Source: Apoda limacodes
Taxonomy: Eukaryota > Arthropoda > Insecta > Lepidoptera > Limacodidae
Length of the DNA stretch: 64,000 nt
Assembly: GCA_946406115.1 (NCBI GenBank)
Contig: OX291551.1
Coordinates: 29,805,381 to 29,869,380, forward strand
Reading direction: 5' to 3'
Of this stretch, positions 10,701 through 22,700 are shown in pieces (within the stretch, counting starts at the first letter, position 1; each line of letters opens with the position of its first letter). Both the position numbers and the translations under genes were made by a program. The notes beneath the pieces were generated by a model. The model did not search any database. It worked only from the letters and a program-made list of their open reading frames with translations, and was not told the DNA's origin.

Positions 10701-13700
10701 CTGTACTTTGTCTCCTTCACACTGTTTTGTCTTCTTTATCTAGCATCAGCCACTAGAAATAAAGCTCTAGAAGAATCCTTCAAAAGGTATACGGCCCGTG
10801 TTTTGTCTTGATTGGTAACTGGTTTCGAAAAAAGAAGTAATGTTCTTATTTGGAAACCGGGTTTCGGTAGAAGAAGTTAGTTTTGTTTAGTTTTTAGTGG
10901 ATATTAATTTAGAGTTTATCAAGTGATTGTATTTAAGTGAACACGCCTTGCTTTTCTTTACACTTCGCGGCGCCTCGCATCGAGCTCCATACAAACTAAT
11001 TTCTCATTTGTTTTTGACATTTACTGATCAATTACTGTGAAATTTCTTAGTCATAATCCCACGCCGAATACCTAGGTCTGTGGTTTTTCCAAAATCTTGT
11101 AAAACGTTCTATTAACTAGAAATCTTTTTGAAACCATTTGTATGAAAAACTAGAATCCTGTATAACTTTTGAACTATAAAATTTGATAGAAAACTGGCAC
11201 ACTGCAGACCTAGATATTTATTACTAGAACATGTAATCATGAAGTTATTAGAATTTTGAAGGGTTGGCAACATGTGAGTGATACTCCAGGTGTTGCAAGC
11301 GTCCATAGGCTACGGTGACGGCTTACCATCAGGCGGATAATTAAAAAAAATCGTCTCCTAGCTAAAGAGGAAAATAGGGAATAAAAATTTGTTAAAGTAA
11401 TAAAATGTCCTTACTTTGCAAATCCGCTAAAAACAATTCAGTAGTACTCACGTACAGAAATACACCATCCACATGTGTAGGAGTGCACCTCCCTCCCTCC
11501 CTTCTTATGTGGACGATGCTAACTTCACTATAACATTGATAACAAAACTCGACACGTGTTTCGCCTCAACTCGTTGCATCTTCAGGAGACGCAAGTTGTT
11601 CGTGCGCTATACCTTTACAAAAAAGTAAGCGGATTTGCAAGGTAAAACAGTTTATCATAATAATGAATTTCCCCTATAAAGACCTGATTATATCAATAAT
11701 TTGTAAAAGGTTTCCCATATTTTTGTGTCTAGTGACTTAAAATTTTGCAACGAGGTATATATTCAAAATCAAATTAAAATGTTTTATTACTCAAAAATAG
11801 GATAGCATATCCCTTTTTTGAAGTCAATAAACTAATCACTTTTTTGAAGTCAATAAACTACAGTAGAGCGTCGATTATCCGAACTAATTGGGGGACTTGG
11901 GTGTTCGGAAAACCGGTATTTTCGGATAATCGAACTACCAATGTGTATATTGATTCAGCCATATATATTTACGTACAGGTAAATGAAAACTATACTTACA
12001 TTTACATATACGTGGGACACTCAGAAAGTTTTGAGAAACTAAAATTCTAACTTCTATGAATAAAATATTTTAATTAAATCTTTTCAAAGAACTCTCCACC
12101 AGCCTGTATACAACGTCTGAACCAATTTTTGAAAAAAAATTTACCAGTCCACCGCAGACACCTCTTAAACGGCATTCTCGAACGCTGCTAGCGCGTCTTC
12201 CGGCGATGAAATCTGTATCCCTTTCACACGGTGCCAGATCAAGGCTGTAAGGAGGGTGAGCCAAGACTGTGACCGGTGTGGTGTCAAGGAAGTCCCTCGT
12301 TTTGAGCATTGACTATGCGGGCGCGTTGCCATGGTGAAGCAGTACCAGAGCCCTGTGTTTGGTCGCTTGTTGCTCATTGCAGTCAAACAAAAATTCTGGC
12401 AGGCATTGTGTGGTATACCATTCGGCGTTGATACTACATACGAGTACAATTAACAAGTCAACAAGTCGCGACACGTGCGCGAGCACTGTAACGCGGAAGG
12501 CGGGAGAGAGGAACGCGCGGGTCGGGCGGGCGTAATTGTTCGGATAAGCGGTCGTTCGGTTGAGCGACGTTCGGATAATCGACGCTCTACTGTAATCACT
12601 TTTTTGAAGTCAATAAACTATAAGTTACTAGTTACTACCGTTTCGAAGTTAAAATGGCGTTTTAGTGAAAAAAAAAACTGCGAAAGAAACTCCCAGCAGT
12701 CGCTCTTTTAATTTTGAAGAATCAATACAAAATATCAAGTAAATTATGTTAACAAAATAATTTTTAATCCCATGCATTTTTATCGTTCGAGTTATAAAAG
12801 CAAAATGTTAAAAAATCATTCCCTGGGGGGTTCCAAGGGGTTGAAAGTTTGTATAGAAATTCGTCATTTTTGAAGCAAAATATAAAAAAAAATATTTTTG
12901 GCCGTTAAGTTTTATAATTAAGCTTGAAGTGTTTTCCTGTCTTGGAAAATAATCCCCTAGGTGCGGAGAGCGTGTACCAATAAGGCTTTTACTTAATTTC
13001 TCAAGTACATTGATTATTCACTCCACTGGCTTAACGGTGAAGGAAAACATCGTGAGTAAACCTGAATATGTAAAAAGACATATGTGAAGTTCACAATCCG
13101 CACTGGGCCCGCTAGTGAACTATGACCCAAATCACCCTCGGTTAGGTTAGGCCGTGCTCCATTACGTGCCTACGGAGGGCGTCAAAGAACTGGCGATGCT
13201 CATGCATGAAACTGAGCATCTGATGTGGGGAGCTGACCTCTTCGTATTCCGCGAACATGGCCTCAAAGTGGCTGGGTCTAAGACCCAAGAAATCTCAATG
13301 AGAACTTTGAGATGTTGTTGTTGCTCGGCTGTCTGAGCGGCTTTGCGGGGCGGCGCGAGGGAGGGGCGCGGGGGGCAAGGCGCGTGTGCGCAAGAAGTGC
13401 GAGAGCACTTGGCGCAGGCACTGGGCACGGGGGTCGCGGGATGTACCGGGACATGAGGGGAGCGGGATCCGGAATTCCTGTGACTGAGACAGGCCCAGGG
13501 TGAGCAGACAGTAGTGTGTCTGTCTCATTAGATTTTGTTTTTCCCGCGTCAACTAGCGCACGAGATCGGCTCGAGGCATTTATCGCGCAAGTCCGAAGCT
13601 TCGCGCTTTGTATGTGGCCTAGGCATAATACACAATGTACAATTAATAGCTTCTTTTTAAAATCTTTAGTTTTTTTTATTGGAAAAAAAATTAAAATAAA

Positions 13701-16700
13701 ACAAAATGCAACTATTTTGATGATTTTGTGACTGAAGTATGTGTGGTATGCTCTCCTATATATCTATTCTATGAGGTGTAAATGGTATGGATGTAAATGT
13801 AAGGATGGTATTGAACGTGTAATTTCTTGTTTTTGATTCATTTAGTTTAATTAGCAATATTTGTGTCTAGTTGTAGAGTTTGTTTACTGCTATTTGGACA
13901 TTTTTGCTGTTACTGTCATGTATATTTTTTATACCTACCTCAAGAAACTTACATACCTTGGCTTCACTTTTAATAAAAAAAATGCCTACGTCAAGAAGAA
14001 AATGGTTGAATTAGGAATACGATACAAAAACATCCATCAATCAATGAAATCAATCAAAAAGCGTTTATTTAAGTAGGTTTCTAGGAACACTTTTGATTAA
14101 TTAAAATGAACATAATTACAAAACATATTAACCAAATAGTAAACACATTAATAACTATAACTATAGGTACATTTAAAAAACTTTAAAAAAAAATATCAAT
14201 TACATTTATGCTAACAGTAGGCTAAATATCCAAATCTTCAAATCTGCGTAATTTAAATGAATTTCTACTTTTGAGATACATCAATATACTATAAATGAAT
14301 ATTTCTGGAAACCCCACACAGCGCTATCTGGTCCCAAAAATAAGTAAGATAGTAATGGGTACTTGGTTGCCTTGTTATTGATAGCTCCGTAAAATATGGC
14401 AATAGCACGTCTTTTGAAAGTTGCCAATTAGGGTTACTAACACATTCGAATATTGCAATAAAACCAACTTAACAGTAAAGTTTAGATTTCGTACGTTATA
14501 TCAGTCTTTATTTCACAAAAATCTATGGAGTATTGCTGAAGTTGTGACCGTGAGAAGTTTTGAGCACTTTTTAAATTTCCAAGATTGCGCGCGCTTGACT
14601 CGTGACGTCAGGGTTCCCGTCGATCCGTGTCGCTTTTAGAGTATACATAAGCAAGCTATAGAGCGCGCGATCTCGGGTGGGAGCAGTAGGCACGGGTGAG
14701 AACATAGTCTGTGCTCGTTCGATAATCTAGGTAGTGGTGTTCGAACGCCAGCGAAGAGCGTGCAGAGCTAATTCAAAACAGGTTTTTAATTGTTTTAAAG
14801 CTGAAGAATGGTGAAATGTGTTGTAAAATCATGTAAAAGCTATACTCATAAACACACTAAGCAGAAATCTGGTAAAACATTTCATCGGTAAGTTGATTTT
14901 TAATACTAAAAAACAAATCAAAAATTACGCGGGTAAAGGAGGCACGGGAAGGGGGTACCGCTGCCTCAGCCCGCCCGCCTTCGTGCTGACGGTTGTTGAT
15001 TAGTGGTGTGACCTTGATTAGATATGGTTATCGATATTATTGTTTTTTTTTTTAATTTATTATTTTTTGTTTTGATTTATTTATTAATATTGTGTTTTAT
15101 TTGCTCGAGAACATTTTAAACTTTCATTCGAAACAATAGTTATAGTTAACGTTAGTTTAAATTGTCAAATTTCCTTAATTATTGCTAATATAATTATAAT
15201 AAACTTTACATGTAAATAAATGATTCTGTCATTTTAAAATTTTAAGGATACTTAAGTAAAACGAATTGCAATTTATTTTAAGGTACAACTTGAATGTGTG
15301 TGTGTGTATGTTTGTATTTAGCGTGAGAATAAATCAAACATTATGTCTGCCTGTACATATGAATGTGCAAAAACCAAAAATATGTATTTAACCTCTATAA
15401 TATATCATAATTAAATATAAAAATCTTGTTTTTAGATTTCCGAAAGTTCCTAATTTAATGAAGAAATGGATTGATGCTGTAAAGTAAGCAGAATGGGAAC
15501 CAAACATCCGGAGTAAAATATGTTCCCTACATTTTTCTGAGTCTTTAATGTACGAAACTGTTGGTTGGTTTGTGGGCTCCGAAAGCTAGTTATTAACGCT
15601 GTTCCAACACTTTTTCTGTCTTCATGTCATGAGTACTCACACTCTACCCACCAGTCCAACGTTTCTGTTCCTACTTGTTCAAATATGGTACAAGAGGTGT
15701 TCATTGTTGACAAAATAAGCTCCGACCCGCATATTATGGACACACCAAGAAAAAAACAGTTAAAAAAGCAAATTATTCGGTCAGAGGACATAGCAAAACG
15801 CCAGCGTTTACGATGTAATGCATTATATGCATCCCGTAGACGAGCATGTTGATCTTCTCGAAGTGTGCAATGTATCAGCGGCAGCACTTATCAAGAGAAT
15901 GATAAAGAAAAAAAATCAATTTTCACCTAAACTGCGTACGTTTGCACTCACGCTCCACTTTTACTCGCCAAAGGCCTATTCGTACATAAGAAGTACATTT
16001 AACACGTGCTTGCCCCATCCAAGCACGTTAAGAAAATGGTACCAGTGCATTGACGCTGCTCCAGGTTTCACTGCTGAAGCATTCAATGTACTGAGTCACA
16101 AAGTAAAAACTGACAACAAAATCGTATGCACTATACTATTTCACACTAATTTGAATAGCTCATAAGCACGGTCAAAAGCTTGTACCAACTAAACCCATTA
16201 CCTTTCTTTTGAACTTCGCCGCAATCGGGTAAAAACATGCAATATCTATATGTGAAATATTACCATCATTACAAAGTTAACAGATGCGTGTAGTAAACTA
16301 TCGATATTGTTAAGTCGGCCGTGATAAGGTGCTTCACTATTTTAGCTTTATATCTATCTAACTATCTATAGAACATCTGCCTACGGACTGCACTGTGAGC
16401 CATAAGGAGTGTTCGCGCTCTATTGTTTATGTATACTCTAAGGTGTCGCTTGTGCCCCGCGCCCCGCGCCGTATGAAAGTCATTGAAGTGAAGAGAAGTG
16501 CTGAAGTTATTTTATGTTATTGCTTTGTTACTGTACTTTGTTGTTGTAACAATCAACCTGTTAGTTAAATAAGTGCCTTGTGAGGAAAATCTGCGCCATG
16601 GAAGAGGGTTACCAAAAAGGTCAGTCGGATAATCTGTCGAAATTTGATTGCTGGATGGTGGCTCAAATTTTTTATAAAAAATAAAGATTTTACGTCTGCC

Positions 16701-19700
16701 GAAATATACTACTTCGGTACTTACGTGGGTAATTTACCACATAATGCCAGAAGCACACAATACTTTTCACTTTGCACGACCCTTATGTCGAGGGCATAAC
16801 TTTAAACTATGCTTTAATCAACGATGAGATTTTTCGATACCAGCTGTTTATCAAAATCAGCTTATAATAAACTTACGGGCCGCAAATACTTTGTTTCCAG
16901 TAAAATAAAGTATTTTGATGGTACCTAATGTAGGATGTACGTACCTATGACAAAATCAGAACCAATTTACTGTGATATAGAAGGTAGAAAGTACATATAT
17001 AAATGAATATTAATGAAAAAGTATGTCTGTGGAAGGTTCAAAATATTATAAAAAATCACGGAATGAAAAGCCTGTTTCACCGATAGTGCTTTTGACCTTA
17101 GGTCGACAGGTCTTTATAGGTACGGCCCGCTAACAACTGTAGGTTGATAACCACTGTCTTTCTGAAACTTACTACACTTATAAACAACACACCAACCTAT
17201 TGTTACTTATTAAGTATTAGTAGTTAAAGGTCATAGTATAGATAGATAATATTCCTACTAATATTATAAAGTGAAAGTTTGTTTGGATGGATGTTTGTTC
17301 CTCTTTCACGCAAAAACTACTGCATGGCTTTTAATGAAACCTTAAAATAATGTTGCTTATACATCAGAATAACATATAGGCTATAATTTATGCGCAGACG
17401 AAGTCGCGGGCAGCAGCTATTACGGAATGTTATACGGATACATTACATAGTTACTAACATCGAAATGATCTTCACAACAAAATGCAACAATCTTCGGTCC
17501 TATTGAATTCTGTCTGCGTATTGCGGTCATCTATTTCTTCATTATAGTTTTTTTAGGTATATTAAAAAACAGTTTGTCGGGTGTAACATTGGAATTAAAA
17601 CATTTAGGTACTGTATAGTATTTGCTATTCATTTTTTCGTAATAAAACCGCAAGTACGAGCGACCAGCATCGGTGGTTGAATGAATAAGAATGACCGCTG
17701 TCCGGGCCAGTGCTGCCACCTCTCTCTTGGCAGCGCTAAAAGGGCTTGAAAAAAGCGCTAGATTCCGCTAGCTTTGCATGAACAAAAATTGCATAATAGT
17801 AAGAAGTTTTTATTTATATCAATACAAATTGGCAAATTTTAAATCTAAATTAATCTTAATATTAATAAGTATGGCTAATCGTTTTCGATGTCAGAAGGAT
17901 CAGGTTGAGTTTACTGAATTCCTAAAGGTCCAGGTTGCACATCGCAAACCAACAACCATAAATAATTTATTTTAGTTCGGGAATACCCTAAACAAATGGT
18001 TCGGATGCTAAACTAATTACGGTGTTGCTGCGTTATTCCTAATTTTTGGCAAGATTGCGAGGTGATTACAACTAAGTTTGGTCTGCCATAAAAATGCGCT
18101 ATGTTTTCCTCTAGGAGTTAAGGCTAAGGTATAGGGTATAGACCGCGAAAATACGCCGTTTTTGTGCAAATTTTGTGGTTAAACTATAGCATCTAAAGCA
18201 TTGAAAAAAATATATGTTATAAAACTTACTTTTGTCTAGTGCATTACCTTACTGAATGATTTTCATTTATTGTATTTAATGCAATAAAAAATCTGGAACT
18301 GACCGTTGTAATGAAAGTTGGTTAAATAATTAGAATAGCTTGTAATCTAGTGCATAGACTCTAAGTTGTAGCGAAAAGTCAAAAAATGTGACTACAAAAC
18401 GGTAATAACGTTAAATTCCATACAAAAAATTTAAAGTTTCAAGGCGTCATTACAGTATAAATTACTTAAGAAGTATATAAAATATATATATCATAGTGAT
18501 GTATATGACATTATCTAATGATTTATAGTACATTTACATACACAACGTTAGAATTACAGAAATTAGCTTTCTGGCCTATATCGCCCTCTTAATATTAAAA
18601 TTTGAACAGAAAGCGCTAAGGTGGCAGCACTGGTCCAGGCCGGCGCGCTTCGTTGTCGCGTTGACAGGAATCGTGACGTCACAGCGCGATCAAACGCCGA
18701 GTGCGTTTTAATCATAGGACGCGCAAAAATGCGCACTTTGATTGCTATTATCTCGGTCATTTTTGCGGATATAAAAAAAGTAAAAATGTAGATGTTTTTG
18801 TATTTTCGTCTAGATTACTTTGGCATATTTAGAATAAAACATTGGCCAGGTTGATTGTTTAATACGCTTTAATATCTTTATCTGATAAAAATAGTTGCCT
18901 AACATTTTGTTTTACGATCTCCATATTTTTTGCTTAATAGAAGATGCGTTCGGATATTTAACTGCGCGAACTTGTCATCGAAAACAAAGCATGACATTTT
19001 TAAAACCACCACCATTTTCGTACTAGTAAAAAAAAATAATCCTTAAAATCAGTGACTGAAATGCCTTCCAACTTTTCTTTGTTTCCGTTGACTCCTTAGA
19101 TATGATTCAAATAGGTAGTAGAATTTTTGACATTCATTTTTACAGCTACGTTCTGTGATAACGCATGTGCTGTGCAGGTCTGCCTTTTCTTTTCTTCGTT
19201 CTCAGAAGAATTCTAAACAGCAGCCCCAGAGGCAGACATAAACTACGTAATTCAAAAACGAAGCTACATATGACCTTAATTTACTGAACCAAATCTATTC
19301 GTACACATTCAATCATTAACTTTACTCCCAACCTAACGCTCATCAACCATAAAATCACATACAACACTAAAACTGGTCATCATAATTCAAACACACTTAT
19401 TAGCACATTAGCAAGTATTGCGAGGTGCAAATATTGCAAAAGAGAGCAGTACGGTCAATCTATAAATTAGGACCTTGAATTTATCTTATGGAACTATTCA
19501 GGTAAATTGATATTTTAACTGTTCCTTGCCAATATATCTTCGCTTGTATAATGTATGTACGCAAAAATCGACACTTATTTGCTAAAGTAGTGAGTGAGTG
19601 TTAATACAAGGAATAAGGATAAATTGGTAGTTCCAAAATGTCGTCTTCAGAAGGTACATAGCTCTTTCGCAATACAAAGTATATTTTTCTATAATAAAAT

Positions 19701-22700
19701 TCCAGAACATGTGTTTAATTCACCCTCAAATAAATTTAAAATATATGTCAAAGATAGTTTAATGAAAAAAAGCTATTACAAAGTTGATGAATACATAAAT
19801 GATAAAAATGCTTGGAAAAATTACAATCTAATTGATTTGTATTTTTTTAATTATAACAGTGAATGTTATGTTATTACCTAGTGTAAGGTAAGGCTATATT
19901 GTATTTTAATACAAAGTAGGTAAAGGTGGTAATTTTTGGTAATTTTTTTAAATAATAATTAAACTGACGATTCAAAAGTGCTGTTTTACAAGTCTATTTG
20001 AATAAAAAAGTTTGAGGTTGAGTTTACACTCAACTCAAGCAGGAGGGGTTTTACTCGACACCCAGCTCCTTAACTAATTACACTATTAGTAGAATTATGA
20101 ACCCTTTAGAAGAGACTAAGTAATTTATGAACCCCTTAGAAGAGACTAAGTAAGGTCAGTGGCCAAAGCTTTAGACATATTTTTTGGTGAGTTGAGGTTA
20201 CATTCAAGTTACATCTATTTACCCTTAGGCAAGTCAATATCAAAAAACTATTATTTATTTAGTACTTTACCTATAACATAAAAAAAAAACATTGTTTTTC
20301 GGTACCTAACTAAAAAATACTTCGATTTTGTTTACAAACTTGAGCGATTCAGCTTATCTGGGTATCTTATTTCCGAAATAGTTTCAATATAAAACAAATA
20401 TTTGTGTGCAGTACCTGACCTAGTATGTTACCTAGTGATCGTGAGACGATGGTGCCGACCGGACGCGTCGCTGCTGCACCAGTACGATATCTGAACTATC
20501 GCGTCCTCGTTAGAATTGATCATTGCCCATTAATTAGTCCTAATAGCAGCCGGACTATCTGATTAGTAGCGAAGAACTCTGTGCCCGGTTCTGTTGAGCA
20601 TGTGTCTGGTGTCCGACATTGAAGCTACCGTTTATACTTCTGACAAATTTACTAAAATACTTTTGCATATATACATATGTATATTTCTGCGTTTATGTTG
20701 CCCGACAAAAATAATAAGGTATGCAGTTTTAAATTTTTCAATTCAATCTTATTTTGTTTACTTTATTTTGTAATAAAACAGATGTGTTGACTTAATTTGA
20801 AACTGACGTAAAAGTGAAAGCGCGTTTGATTGTTTACATCAACTAGTCTGGAAGTAGTTTGCCTTGTTGACTATGTACTAACCATACACGTCTTATATTC
20901 GAATAACTATTCCGCTCGGCTTCGGTAACTGTGACATCATGATTTGAGTAAATCTAAACCAGTGGTTCGAGTGCATTAAAGCATAGGACGCAAAGCACAG
21001 GATGCAACGCGAGGAATTGTGAGAAATACAACACCTAAGAGGATGAAATTCGAATGGGAATGAGGTTATTTTCCTAAATAGAACCACGAAATTAGTACAG
21101 TTATTGGTACTTTCAGTTGCAAATAACGAATGAAGTACATCGATATGAAAAAACTCATCGATATGATTGATTTTCCATATCGATGATGAAGTATTGCAGA
21201 TTTCCCGAAATATCATGTCCTAAAAGGATCCTCATTTCTTGTACCTTCTTTTCTGTAAATGCAAGGAAGGTCCACTTGGCCATCGGCATAGATATGACAC
21301 TTTAGTAATTCATTGATTCTTAAAACATATTTTTTTCTTTAAAGTTTTTAAAAATTAACCATGAAAAGGTGATTTTTTTAAGTTAAATCTGTATTTGCAT
21401 TAAAAAATTATAACATTATTTTACGTTACGGTAGCAACTGTACAAGACTGTCTGTCCCTTCCTTGAAAAACATAGACGAAAGAATTTTGATTAGGCAATG
21501 GTCTACCCACTGTGTTTCATATATCTGAAAACAGTCTATGACAGTCGACAAAGTTTATCTGAATTTTAGTGCTCATAATAAAATGAAGTATAATTTGTAA
21601 AAATATGATAGAGTTTAAAATAACATGGCTACGTTGCCGAAAACATATGTGTCGATCGAAATATGATATGTCTACCAGTAACATCGTTCCGATAAACAAG
21701 GACGGGTAAAAAAACATTAACGAAATATAATATTATATATACCGAAGTTCTTAGGACATTTAAACAAGGCTAATGTTTGTTTTTTACCTACTGTGTAATT
21801 TACTTTGGTATTGTTTTAGGATATAAACTTCCTAATATTAGTAACTAACGTACTCGTACGTGTAACTTCTCTTTGTTATCGAAGAATTAGGTTGAAGAAA
21901 GAATTTTAACTGTGTTCCAACATAAGTTTATAATTTACAATTTACTAACTAAACCGGCAAACGTAGTTTGTTTCAGTACGGCTATGAAAATGATATGTTA
22001 AATTATGAATTATACCCTGTTTGGACCACATAAAATTATTGCAGACGACATTGGAAATATTAAAAATCCTGAAAAAAGTTACTGGGATATTTTTTTTAAG
22101 TGATTTTTTCTAATACATGCAGCAAAACGCACCGTTATCATGTCACAACAAAAAGCTACGCCATTCAAAAATGGTTCCCGTTGGCTACCAATAATATTAG
22201 GAAGTGTAGGTTAAACGATGCATTGACACATGGACACATTGCAGGCGGACGTGGAGGCGTGCCGGCTGGATGCGCCGACGTTTAAACCCTGGAAGCTGAG
22301 CGGCACCACCATCGCAGGTCAGTTTATGTTACGTTCATTTATCTAACATGCTTCTGTTCCTGAACATACATTTTAAAAAATACTGAAGAATATACTATGG
22401 AAAATTGCGGAAAATTATAATTGTCTGGCAAATGTCCTAGCATTGCGAGTCCCGTGTTTATTGTATTTAGTGCGGAGTTATTATATGCACTCAATTGCCA
22501 TAAATTAGTGCTCTCTCATATTTAGTTGTGTGTTGAATATTGAACAGCAGTAATTGATGTTGATTATATATTATCTATTGATTAGACATGTCTCCGGGAG
22601 GGGGGGCAGGCGCTGAGAGCGTGAGACTGTGGTGCGGAGAGTACGGACGCGGGGGGGAGCTGGCGCACCCCGAGCTGTGTCTGATCGTAGTGGACGTGCT

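Larger units (their letters stand above)
10666..22244 (+). other. 11.6-kb LYST intron rich in transposons
   Basis: It contains, in order: a 'cttaccatcaggcgg' repeat (11288-11345), a hammerhead-like motif (11548-11588, minus), a pogo-like element with mariner debris (11861-12592), a minus-strand coding-like remnant (13140-13345), a P-like element (14635-16442), a common insect repeat (17230-17430), a hAT-like element (17708-18632) and a LINE tail (19594-19881). I see nothing definite in 19900-22244. Confidence 0.7.

Noticed and set aside
20893..21216. 107-codon minus-strand ORF
   Set aside because: Composition is low in protein-like structure, there are no splice context or known motifs, and the opposite strand is equally featureless.
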